Assembly (NCBI RefSeq): GCF_037450285.1
Contig: NZ_JAQISN010000001.1
Location: 248,001 to 312,000, forward strand
DNA length: 64,000 nt
Reading direction: 5' to 3'
Origin: Erwinia sp. SLM-02
GTDB taxonomy: Bacteria > Pseudomonadota > Gammaproteobacteria > Enterobacterales > Enterobacteriaceae
Shown piece after piece: positions 16,250 through 24,253 of this stretch. The position numbers were made by a program, and so were the translations under genes. The notes beneath the pieces are model-generated. The model saw only the letters and a program-made list of their open reading frames with translations. It searched no databases and was not told where the DNA came from. The first letter of the stretch is position 1; each line of letters opens with the position of its first letter.

Positions 16250-18160
16250 ATGAGACTGTTCACCAATAAACGGGTCAGAGATATTTTCGTACAGATTGCC
16301 AAAGGTCCGGCGACGCAGGCGTTTCTTGCCAAAGAAATGAACGTGTCAACGCGCACCATCCGCAGCGATCTGAAAGAGTTAAGCGATATCATCCCCCGCT
16401 ACGGCATCAGTCTCCTCTACGATCGCAAAACGGGGTTCGAGGTGAAATGCGACGACCCCGCCAGCTATCACGCTCTGCTGGAAGAGTCCGACAGGCCGGT
16501 TAACCAGACGCGATCCGCGGCGGACCGCAGAAAGCAGCTGATGGCGCTGCTGCTGCGTCAGCAGGGATATGTCGCGCTGGAAGCGCTGGAGTCGGACTGG
16601 TTTATCAGCATCTACAGCCTGAAAAACGACGTGGCGCTGCTGAAACGCCACTTCGCCTTCTACCAGATTGCGATTAACCCGGTGGGTAACGAACGGCTGA
16701 GGATCGCCGGGGATGAGGTCAATATCCGCCGCTGCATCTACGATCATCTGCTGCGCTCAACGGAAACGGAGAGTGATTACCGCGAACTGTTTGCTGCCGA
16801 CAGCGGGTTCTCCGAAATCAAAAACGCACTCAGCCAGCTGCTGGTCAATAATCAGCTGCGCTTCAGCGACGTGAATCTGCGCTCCTTTACGCTCTGCTGC
16901 GGCATTGCGCTGGAGAGAATGCGCGGCGGCAACTGGCTGCAGGATTACGATTTCAGCCAGTGCGAAACCCTGTGGAGGCCCGTTGCCCTTCAGGTTCTGC
17001 AGCTGCTGCTGGCGGATCAATCCGGCAGCGCAACGCCGGGTGAAGTTAACTATATGGCCATGAACCTGTCGGCATTCTGCTCGGTCAACGGCGACAGCGA
17101 TCTGCCGGATCGCTGCTACGACGCCGAACTGACGGTGATGAACCATTTTTTAAGCTACGTCAGTTCCGTCTGGTACTGCGACGTCAGCTACGACGAGCAG
17201 TCGAAAAAGAACCTGCTGAATCACATTAAGGCGATGCGCACCCGGGTGAATCACGGCATCACCATTATCAATCCGCTGCTGGACCAGATTAAGCGCCACT
17301 ATCCGCTGATGTACGAAATGACCCTGACCGCCTTCAGCGAGCTGGATAACTTTTTCACCGGCAGGCTGAGCGACGATGAGATCGGTTATCTGGTGATGCA
17401 CATCGGTGCGGTGCTGGAAGATACCCTTTATCAGCACCAGGGCAGCGCGGTCAGCGCGCTGATCGTCAGCGATCAGGGCATGGCCTCCACGCGGATCGTC
17501 TGCCAGCGGATTGTGCGTATGTACCCCAATATGGCGATTGGCGAGCCGATTTCCGTTCAGCAGTACAAAGCGATGGAACACATCGCCGAGGACGTGGTGA
17601 TCAGCATGGTGCCGGTGGTGGAAAAAAACCGGAAGGTGATTAATCTGCCCGCGCTGCCGGAACGCTGGCAGCTGGAGAACATCAAATACTACCTGACCAA
17701 TCATCGCTCCCCGGCGGATACGGTGATGAACTATTTCTCACCGGCGCATTTCTTTATCTTCGGCCCGTCCGAGCATAACAAGGACTCGCTGATTACCTTC
17801 CTTGCCCGGCGGCTGGAGTCCACCGGTAAAGTGGACGCCCGCTATTTACCGTCTGTGGTGGAGCGTGAAGCGCACGCCTCCACGCTGCTGGCGGATAAAA
17901 TCGCCATTCCTCACCCGATGGGGCTGGTCGCCTCCACCACTCAGGTCACCGTGGCGGTATTCCCGCAGGGTATCGAATGGGATGCGGGAAAAGTGGTGAA
18001 ACTGGTTTTCATGCTGGCAATCAGTGAAGACGCCTTTGTCGACAGTATGATTATTTACGACTATCTGACCAATATTCTTGATGATGACATCATCGACAAA
18101 TTAAGCGCGTCCGGCACCTTTGCCGATTTCATGTGTTTATCCGGGAGGTATTTCATTTAA
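16250..18160 (+). CDS. PRD-containing transcriptional regulator with EIIB-like and EIIA domains
   Basis: A 636-residue regulator of the MtlR/LicR/FrvR kind. Residues 1-75 and 85-170 form two helix-turn-helix regions (STRTIRSDLKEL is visible). Two PRD domains occupy about 185-410, an EIIB-like domain about 415-500, and an EIIA domain the last 140 residues with His555 in IAIPHPMG. The first PRD has Gly where a His is usually found (LCCGIALERM). The EIIB-like loop reads VSDQGMAST, so Ser replaces the usual phospho-Cys. It probably activates the surrounding operon in response to PTS phosphorylation, but the target is inferred. It lies between the mannosidase and porin genes. Confidence 0.85.
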   Translation: MRLFTNKRVRDIFVQIAKGPATQAFLAKEMNVSTRTIRSDLKELSDIIPRYGISLLYDRKTGFEVKCDDPASYHALLEESDRPVNQTRSAADRRKQLMALLLRQQGYVALEALESDWFISIYSLKNDVALLKRHFAFYQIAINPVGNERLRIAGDEVNIRRCIYDHLLRSTETESDYRELFAADSGFSEIKNALSQLLVNNQLRFSDVNLRSFTLCCGIALERMRGGNWLQDYDFSQCETLWRPVALQVLQLLLADQSGSATPGEVNYMAMNLSAFCSVNGDSDLPDRCYDAELTVMNHFLSYVSSVWYCDVSYDEQSKKNLLNHIKAMRTRVNHGITIINPLLDQIKRHYPLMYEMTLTAFSELDNFFTGRLSDDEIGYLVMHIGAVLEDTLYQHQGSAVSALIVSDQGMASTRIVCQRIVRMYPNMAIGEPISVQQYKAMEHIAEDVVISMVPVVEKNRKVINLPALPERWQLENIKYYLTNHRSPADTVMNYFSPAHFFIFGPSEHNKDSLITFLARRLESTGKVDARYLPSVVEREAHASTLLADKIAIPHPMGLVASTTQVTVAVFPQGIEWDAGKVVKLVFMLAISEDAFVDSMIIYDYLTNILDDDIIDKLSASGTFADFMCLSGRYFI

Positions 18161-18242
18161 AAAAGAAAGGCAGAATTATAAATATTGATGGCAAATTAAA
18201 TAATAAAAACCCAATCCGATTAAAATAAGAAAGGAACTAATA

Positions 18243-19421
18243 ATGAAATTTAATCATTATCTCTGTAGTCTATTCCTGTTTTCCGTTCCGGCTATTTCTG
18301 CAGTCACCGTGGATACGCCGGAAGGCAGCCTGAAATTCTATGGCGACGTGGAGTTTAACGTGGATGCCGCGAGTAAAACCGGCCAGTTAACGTCGCTGCG
18401 CACTAATTCAGGCAATAACTGGAATGCCGGCAATACCGAACGCTGGGACGTCAACGGCCGTATTTTACTCGGCGTGGACGGCTATCGCAGCGTGGCGAAT
18501 AATAAATTTGCCGGATTCACCGTGCAGCCGCTGGCCGATCTTTCCGGCAATATGAATCTTGACGATGCCGCCTTCTTCTTCGGCCAGGAGAAAGACTGGA
18601 AAGTGAAAGTGGGGCGCTACGAAGCCTTCGATATGTTCCCGCTTAACCAGGATACGCTGATTGAGTACTCCGGCAACACGGCAAACAACCTCTATGATGA
18701 CGGCTTTGGCTACATCTATATGATGAAAGAGGGCCGTGGCCGCAGCAGCGCCGGCGGCGCGATCCAGCTGAGTAAAATGAGCGGGCCGTTCTACTTTGAA
18801 CTGAACACCTTCGCCAGCGACGGCACCAAACTGTTCCAGGATCAGGCCTATCACGGCAACGCGCTGGAGAATAAAAAGAACGTTATCTATCTGCGCCCGA
18901 TCGTTGCCTATACGGTGAATGACGTGACAGCGGCGATCGCCATGGAAACCAACGTGGTCAGCAATGCCTACGGCTACAACGACGCCAACGGCAACTTTAA
19001 CGACCAGTCAAAACGTAACGGCTACGGCGCCACCTTCAGCTGGAACGGGCAGAAAACGAACCCGGACGACGGCGTGGTATTTAACCTCAGTACCGCTTAT
19101 CTGGATGCCACCGACGAGAAAGACTTCAGCGCCGGAACCAACGCCCTGTGGCATGATTTTGAGCTGGGCTATATTTACGCGAAAAACGACGTACAGAAAT
19201 TTAATTTTGCCAACACCGATATCGTTAATGCCGACGAGGTGATTCTGGGGAAATATGATATTCACACCGTCCACGCCTCGTATCGTATTCGCAGCGTGAT
19301 GGAAATGGATAACTTTGACGTTTATTTAGGTGCCTACTGGTCCAGGCTCAGCATGGACAATGAACAGGGTGATGATAAAGATCGCTATGGCGCGCGCGTA
19401 AGATTTAAATACCACTTCTGA
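18243..19421 (+). CDS. Outer-membrane carbohydrate porin
   Basis: A 392-residue outer-membrane protein. A signal peptide of about 20 residues ends at AISA, and the mature chain has many alternating hydrophobic and polar strands and ends in Tyr-His-Phe, the C-terminal aromatic signature for insertion. It starts with KFYGDVEFNVD, like glycoporins of the RafY kind, but is shorter than those; its subfamily is not certain. AAGGAA precedes the ATG. Position inside the PTS-mannosidase operon suggests it lets the same mannoside cross the outer membrane, meaning the substrate may be an oligosaccharide too large for general porins. Confidence 0.75.
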   Translation: MKFNHYLCSLFLFSVPAISAVTVDTPEGSLKFYGDVEFNVDAASKTGQLTSLRTNSGNNWNAGNTERWDVNGRILLGVDGYRSVANNKFAGFTVQPLADLSGNMNLDDAAFFFGQEKDWKVKVGRYEAFDMFPLNQDTLIEYSGNTANNLYDDGFGYIYMMKEGRGRSSAGGAIQLSKMSGPFYFELNTFASDGTKLFQDQAYHGNALENKKNVIYLRPIVAYTVNDVTAAIAMETNVVSNAYGYNDANGNFNDQSKRNGYGATFSWNGQKTNPDDGVVFNLSTAYLDATDEKDFSAGTNALWHDFELGYIYAKNDVQKFNFANTDIVNADEVILGKYDIHTVHASYRIRSVMEMDNFDVYLGAYWSRLSMDNEQGDDKDRYGARVRFKYHF

Positions 19422-19437
19422 TTTAAATTAAATCGCT

Positions 19438-19501
19438 TTCCCGTGCGCGACAGTTATCCGCGCAGGCCGCTGGCTGCCTGAATAACGGCGGCGCACGGGA
19501 A
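19438..19501 (+). repeat. Long imperfect hairpin between porin and kinase genes
   Basis: TTCCCGTGCGC and GCGCACGGGAA are perfect 11-base arms. Inside them GTTAT pairs with ATAAC and CAGGC with GCCTG, giving one extended nested stem of 64 bases. No T run follows, so it is not a simple terminator. It may protect the upstream porin mRNA and set different expression levels in one transcript. Confidence 0.6.
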
Positions 19502-19523
19502 TAACCTTCACTGGGGAGAAACT

Positions 19524-20468
19524 ATGCATTATCTCGGTCTGGATATTGGCGGCACCAAAATGGCGGCGGTAGTGATGAATGCCGCCGGCGAGGAAACAGC
19601 CCGCTACCGGCGAACAACGGTAAAAAGCGACTATCCGGCATTTATTAATGAGCTGTGCGATTTTGTGGCGAAAATACGGCTGCAGAGCCAGCGACCGTTA
19701 GCCATCGGCATGGCGCTGCCCGGCGGTATTTCACCCGCCAGTGGGAAAATAAAAAATTCGAATATCCTGGTGCTTAACGGCCAGGATCTGAAAACCGATC
19801 TGGAACAGCGGCTGGGCACCACGGTGGTCATCGCCAACGACGCCAACTGCTTTGCGCTGTCGGAAGCCTGCGATGGCGCCGCGAAGGGCGCAGAGGTGGT
19901 GTTCGGCGTCACCCTGGGCACCGGCTGCGGCGGCGGGATGGCGATAAAACAGCAGGTGTTTGCCGGAGCGTGGGGCAATGCGGCGGAATGCGGCCACATC
20001 ACGCTGCCAGGCTACGATGAACGGCAGGACGGCCCGCTGGCTGTCTGCTACTGCGGCAGGCAGAACTGCGCGGAGTCGTTTGTCTCCGGCACCGGGCTGG
20101 CGGAACGCTATTTCCGGCTGACCGGTGAGCAGCGCACGGCACCGGAGATCATCGGGCTGGCGCAGCAGGGCGATCCCCACGCGCTGATGCAGATTGTCCG
20201 TTTCAAAAGTCAGCTGGCGCGCCTGCTGGCGACCCTCGTCAATATCGTCGACCCGAACGTGATTGTGCTCGGCGGCGGGCTGTCGAATGAACCGCTGCTG
20301 CTGGAAGGGCTGGCGGACGCCACCGGCGAGCGGGTATTTACCGATCGCTTCCTCACCCCGATCGTGGTGGCGCAGCACGGCGACAGCAGCGGCATGCGCG
20401 GCGCGGCCTGGCTGGCTATTCGATCGCAGACCGATGCGCCCAGGCTCACTGCGGCTAACACCGAGTAA
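19524..20468 (+). CDS. ROK-family hexokinase, Mak-like (mannokinase/fructokinase)
   Basis: A 314-residue cytoplasmic sugar kinase. Phosphate-binding DIGGTK is at residues 7-12, the catalytic Asp106 is in ANDANCF, and the zinc site has the CYCGRQNC pattern near residue 180. It follows E. coli Mak along its length, including the HGDSSGMRGAAWL C-terminal motif. Mak phosphorylates fructose and also mannose. With a GH38 mannosidase in the same operon, phosphorylation of released mannose to mannose-6-phosphate is the natural role; substrate choice is inferred. GGGGAG precedes the ATG. Confidence 0.82.
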   Translation: MHYLGLDIGGTKMAAVVMNAAGEETARYRRTTVKSDYPAFINELCDFVAKIRLQSQRPLAIGMALPGGISPASGKIKNSNILVLNGQDLKTDLEQRLGTTVVIANDANCFALSEACDGAAKGAEVVFGVTLGTGCGGGMAIKQQVFAGAWGNAAECGHITLPGYDERQDGPLAVCYCGRQNCAESFVSGTGLAERYFRLTGEQRTAPEIIGLAQQGDPHALMQIVRFKSQLARLLATLVNIVDPNVIVLGGGLSNEPLLLEGLADATGERVFTDRFLTPIVVAQHGDSSGMRGAAWLAIRSQTDAPRLTAANTE

Positions 20469-20735
20469 CCTCAATTCACTGAGGTCGCTGCGGTGGCACA
20501 CCGCGTTCCGCCGGGCAGCTATGGCACGTTGCTGCTGGTGGACAGGGAGTAACACGCCAAAGGCCGGACCTCAGGATCCGGCTGACAGCTCATGCCTTGC
20601 CGCTTCAGCCAGGAAGTGGCTGCGATCGCGGTAATCTCCTCATTTTTCTTAAGCCTTATCTCTCCTCCCGTTACAGCATTCCTCCATCAGTCGTCTGTGA
20701 ATTTTCAACAGGAATTGCTCTTTTTGTGATCCATA

Positions 20736-20746
20736 TTGTAGTACAA
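20736..20746. promoter_or_regulatory. DgoR-like operator 1
   Basis: TTGTAGTACAA is a near-perfect palindrome of the kind bound by FadR/GntR-family regulators and fits the remembered DgoR site. It lies about 130 bases upstream of dgoR. Confidence 0.6.
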
Positions 20747-20756
20747 CTTAATTAGT

Positions 20757-20767
20757 TCGTACTACAA
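20757..20767. promoter_or_regulatory. DgoR-like operator 2
   Basis: TCGTACTACAA is the inverse of site 1 with one change (on the other strand TTGTAGTACGA). The centre-to-centre distance from site 1 is 21 bases, two helical turns, which suits cooperative binding by a dimeric repressor. Confidence 0.6.
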
Positions 20768-20798
20768 TCCGTCGCATCGTAAGGCGAACCCGATCGCA

Positions 20799-20811
20799 TT
20801 TGTACTGCAAT
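20799..20811. promoter_or_regulatory. DgoR-like operator 3
   Basis: TTTGTACTGCAAT keeps the TTGTAC-TGCAA half sites. It is four turns downstream of site 2 and nearer the dgoR start, so it probably overlaps or follows the promoter. Confidence 0.45.
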
Positions 20812-20873
20812 CGTGTGGGGAAAACGGGCATTCAGGGTAAAGTACCTCAGGACAATGACGCAAAGGACACACC

Positions 20874-21563
20874 ATGACCCTGAACAAAACCGACCGACTG
20901 ATAGTAGAACTGGGCCGACAGATCGTTGGCGGAAAGTATGTGCCCGGGGCATCGCTTCCGGCAGAGGCCGAGCTGTGCGAAGAGTTTGAAACCTCACGCA
21001 ATATCATTCGTGAAGTGTTTCGTTCGCTGATGGCGAAGCGGCTGATTGAAGTGAAGCGCTATCGCGGCGCGTATGTTGCGCCGCGCAACCAGTGGAACTA
21101 CCTCGATACCGACGTACTGCAGTGGGTGCTGGAGCAGGACTATGACCCGCGCCTGATTGGCGCAATGAGCGAAGTGCGAAACCTGGTGGAGCCGTCGATT
21201 GCCCGCTGGGCCGCCGAGAGAGCCACCTCCAGCGACCTGGCGCAAATCGAATCGGCGCTCAACGAGATGATCGCCAACAACCAGGATCGGGATGCGTTTA
21301 ACGAAGCCGATATCCGCTATCACGAAGCGGTACTCGCCGCAGTGCATAACCCGGTGCTCCAGCAGCTGGGCGTGGCGATCAGTTCGCTACAGCGGGCGGT
21401 ATTTGAACGCACCTGGATGGGCGATGAGGCCAATATGCCAAAAACGCTCCAGGAACATAAAACGCTGTTTGATGCCATTCGCCATCAGGACAGCGATGCG
21501 GCAGAACAGGCGGCGCTGACGATGATCGCCAGCTCTACACGAAGGCTAAAGGAAATTACATGA
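20874..21563 (+). CDS. dgoR: FadR/GntR-family repressor of galactonate catabolism
   Basis: A 229-residue regulator with an N-terminal winged helix (ELCEEFETSRNIIREVFRSL near residues 40-60) and a C-terminal FCD ligand domain. It is almost identical in layout and length to E. coli DgoR, including the QWNYLDTDVLQWVLE linker. DgoR represses the dgo operon and is released by D-galactonate. AAGGA lies 8 bases before the ATG. It is the first gene of a six-gene unit and overlaps dgoK by ATGA; three operator-like palindromes upstream suggest autoregulation. Confidence 0.95.
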   Translation: MTLNKTDRLIVELGRQIVGGKYVPGASLPAEAELCEEFETSRNIIREVFRSLMAKRLIEVKRYRGAYVAPRNQWNYLDTDVLQWVLEQDYDPRLIGAMSEVRNLVEPSIARWAAERATSSDLAQIESALNEMIANNQDRDAFNEADIRYHEAVLAAVHNPVLQQLGVAISSLQRAVFERTWMGDEANMPKTLQEHKTLFDAIRHQDSDAAEQAALTMIASSTRRLKEIT

Positions 21564-22438
21564 CATCTCGCTACATCGCCATTGACTGGGGTTCGACCAA
21601 CCTGCGCGCCTGGCTCTGCCTGAACGGCACCGCAACGCAAAGCAGGCACTCACAACAGGGCATTACGCGCCTGAATGGTCAAACCCCGCAGGCGGTGTTA
21701 GCGGAGATGACCCACGGCTGGTGCGACAGCGACACGCCGATCGTCATGGCGGGCATGGTGGGGAGCAACGTCGGCTGGAAAGAGGCACCGTACCTGCCTG
21801 TGCCGGTGTCGCTGAACGGCATCGCCGACCGGCTGACCCACGTTACCGGCCCGGTGTGGATCGTCCCCGGTCTGAGCGTGAATCGCGGCGACAACCACAA
21901 CGTCATGCGCGGAGAAGAAACGCAGCTTCTTGGCGCGCATCAGCTGGCCCCTTCCTCTCTTTACGTCCTGCCGGGCACCCACAGTAAATGGGTACAGGCC
22001 GACGGCGACCGCATCACCGATTTTCGTACCCTGATGACCGGTGAACTGCACGATGTCCTGCTGCGCCACACGCTGGTGGGTGCGGGGCTGCCGCCGCAGA
22101 TCATCGCTCCACAGACCTTTACCGTCGGGCTGGAACGCGGCCTGAACGACCCTGCCGTGCTGCCGTCGTTGTTCGAAGTTCGCGCGGCGCACGTGCTCGG
22201 CGCACTGCCGCGTGAACAGGTCAGCGAGTTTTTATCCGGTGTGCTGATCGGCGCCGAAGTGGCCGCGATGGCGGAAGCCTTCCCCGGCCAGCAGGCCATC
22301 ACGCTGGTGGCCGGGGACAGCCTGGCCGCGCGCTACCGGCAGGCGCTGGGCACCCTCGGGCGAAAGGTCACGGTGGTGGAGGGCGACACGGCATTTCAGG
22401 CAGGAATAAGGAGCATCGCTTATGCAGTGGCAATCTGA
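21560..22438 (+). CDS. dgoK: 2-dehydro-3-deoxygalactonokinase
   Basis: A 292-residue cytoplasmic kinase that phosphorylates 2-keto-3-deoxygalactonate (KDGal) to KDPGal in the De Ley-Doudoroff pathway. It has the IDWGSTNLRAWL start, the MAGMVGSN segment and the LPGTHSKWV motif typical of DgoK. Its start overlaps dgoR by four bases and its end overlaps dgoA by 17 bases, so the enzymes are made in a coupled way. Confidence 0.95.
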   Translation: MTSRYIAIDWGSTNLRAWLCLNGTATQSRHSQQGITRLNGQTPQAVLAEMTHGWCDSDTPIVMAGMVGSNVGWKEAPYLPVPVSLNGIADRLTHVTGPVWIVPGLSVNRGDNHNVMRGEETQLLGAHQLAPSSLYVLPGTHSKWVQADGDRITDFRTLMTGELHDVLLRHTLVGAGLPPQIIAPQTFTVGLERGLNDPAVLPSLFEVRAAHVLGALPREQVSEFLSGVLIGAEVAAMAEAFPGQQAITLVAGDSLAARYRQALGTLGRKVTVVEGDTAFQAGIRSIAYAVAI

Positions 22439-23039
22439 ACTACCCCTTATCGCCATCCTGCGCGGTATCACGCCGGAAGAGGCGCTGGCGCACGTTGAGG
22501 CGGTGATTGAGGCCGGTTTCGACATGGTTGAAATCCCGCTGAACTCGCCGCGCTGGCAGCAAAGCCTCCCCGCCATCGTGAAGGCGTTTGGCAGCAGAGC
22601 GCGGGTGGGGGCGGGCACGGTTCTTCAGCCGGAGCAGGTCGACGCGCTGGCGGCGATGGGCTGCCGCCTGGTCGTTACGCCGAATACCCACCCCGGGGTG
22701 ATCCGCCGCGCGGTGGACCACGGCATGACGGTCTACCCCGGCTGTGCCACCGCCACCGAGGCGTTCACCGCCCTGGAGGCGGGCGCGCACGGGCTGAAAA
22801 TTTTTCCGTCATCGGCGTTCGGGCCGGACTACATCAGGGCGCTGAAGGCCGTCCTCCCGGCCGGGGTGCCCGTATTTGCCGTGGGGGGCGTCACGCCGGA
22901 GAACCTGGCGCAGTGGATCGGTGCGGGCTGCACCGGTGCCGGGCTGGGTAGCGATCTGTATCGCGCCGGTCAGCCGGTGGCGCAGACCGCGCGGCAGGCT
23001 GCCGCATTTGTTAACGCGTATAGAGAGGCTGTGCAATGA
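22422..23039 (+). CDS. dgoA: 2-dehydro-3-deoxy-6-phosphogalactonate aldolase
   Basis: A 205-residue class I aldolase that splits KDPGal into pyruvate and glyceraldehyde-3-phosphate. The family features are LIAILRGITPEEA at the start, the GAGTV loop, and the Schiff-base Lys in HGLKIFPSSA near residue 126. It overlaps both neighbours (dgoK by 17 bases, dgoD by ATGA). Confidence 0.95.
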   Translation: MQWQSELPLIAILRGITPEEALAHVEAVIEAGFDMVEIPLNSPRWQQSLPAIVKAFGSRARVGAGTVLQPEQVDALAAMGCRLVVTPNTHPGVIRRAVDHGMTVYPGCATATEAFTALEAGAHGLKIFPSSAFGPDYIRALKAVLPAGVPVFAVGGVTPENLAQWIGAGCTGAGLGSDLYRAGQPVAQTARQAAAFVNAYREAVQ

Positions 23040-24184
23040 AGATTACCAAAATCACCACCTGGCGTTTGCCCCCGCGATGGATGTTCCTGAAGATCGAAAC
23101 GGATGAGGGCGTGGTGGGCTGGGGCGAACCGGTTATTGAAGGGCGCGCCCGCACGGTGGAAGCGGCCGTACACGAGCTGGGCGATTATCTGATTGGTCAG
23201 GATCCGGCACGCATTAACGATCTGTGGCAGGTGATGTATCGCGCGGGGTTTTATCGCGGCGGCCCGATCCTGATGAGCGCCATCGCCGGGATCGACCAGG
23301 CGCTGTGGGACATCAAAGGCAAGGTGCTGAATGCTCCGGTCTGGCAGCTGCTGGGCGGGCAGGTGCGCGACAAAATGAAGGCCTACAGCTGGGTGGGCGG
23401 CGATCGCCCGGCGGACGTCATTGACGGCATCAACCGGCTGCGCGCGATCGGCTTTGACACCTTCAAGCTCAACGGCTGCGAAGAGATGGGTATGATCGAC
23501 AGCTCCCGCGCGGTGGATGCGGCGGTGAACACCGTGGCGCAAATCCGTGAAGCCTTCGGCAATCAGATTGAGTTCGGGCTGGACTTCCACGGACGGGTGA
23601 GCGCGCCGATGGCGAAAGTGCTGATTAAAGAGCTGGAGCCGTATCGCCCGCTGTTTATTGAAGAGCCGGTGCTGGCCGAGCAGGCGGAATACTATCCGCG
23701 GCTGGCGGCGCAGACCGCCATTCCGCTTGCCGCCGGTGAGCGCATGTATTCCCGCTTTGAGTTTAAGCGCGTGCTGGAAGCCGGCGGCCTGGCTATTTTA
23801 CAGCCCGATCTCTCCCACGCGGGCGGCATTACCGAGTGCGTCAAAATTGCCGCGATGGCCGAAGCCTATGACGTCTCGCTGGCTCCGCACTGCCCGCTGG
23901 GGCCGATTGCCCTTGCCGCCTGTCTGCACGTTGACTTCGTTTCCTATAACGCCGTCTTCCAGGAGCAGAGCATGGGCATTCACTACAACCGGGGCGCGGA
24001 GCTTCTCGACTTTGTGAAAAACAAAGAGGACTTCGCCATGCAGAGCGGATTCTTTAAACCGTTAATGAAGCCGGGCCTGGGTGTGGAAATTGATGAAGCC
24101 AAAGTGATTGAAATGAGTAAAACCGCACCCGACTGGCGAAATCCGCTGTGGCGTTTACAGGATGGCGTGGTTGCCGAGTGGTAA
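23036..24184 (+). CDS. dgoD: D-galactonate dehydratase
   Basis: A 382-residue enolase-superfamily enzyme that dehydrates D-galactonate to KDGal. It has the same length as E. coli DgoD. The metal-binding acid residues appear in FGLDFHGR, IEEPVLAEQ and AAGERM, and the catalytic His in LAPHCPLGP near residue 285. In E. coli the next gene is the transporter dgoT. Here lacZ follows after 69 bases, and no dgoT is present in the window. Confidence 0.96.
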   Translation: MKITKITTWRLPPRWMFLKIETDEGVVGWGEPVIEGRARTVEAAVHELGDYLIGQDPARINDLWQVMYRAGFYRGGPILMSAIAGIDQALWDIKGKVLNAPVWQLLGGQVRDKMKAYSWVGGDRPADVIDGINRLRAIGFDTFKLNGCEEMGMIDSSRAVDAAVNTVAQIREAFGNQIEFGLDFHGRVSAPMAKVLIKELEPYRPLFIEEPVLAEQAEYYPRLAAQTAIPLAAGERMYSRFEFKRVLEAGGLAILQPDLSHAGGITECVKIAAMAEAYDVSLAPHCPLGPIALAACLHVDFVSYNAVFQEQSMGIHYNRGAELLDFVKNKEDFAMQSGFFKPLMKPGLGVEIDEAKVIEMSKTAPDWRNPLWRLQDGVVAEW

Positions 24185-24253
24185 TCAAATAAATATCCCT
24201 CCCTTTTTGTTTAATTAAGCACTCTCACCGTCCGCAATATAACGGGAATAAAA

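Larger units (their letters stand above)
20469..20873. other. Intergenic region between the mannoside operon and dgoR
   Basis: These 405 bases hold no supported gene. Small hairpins (CCTCA/TGAGG at 20471-20486 and CCGGA/TCCGG near 20565-20582) follow the kinase gene, but neither has a T run. The right part holds three DgoR-like operators and the dgo promoter. The sequence 20470-20640 is GC-rich and could be decayed coding DNA, but no family was recognised. Confidence 0.5.
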
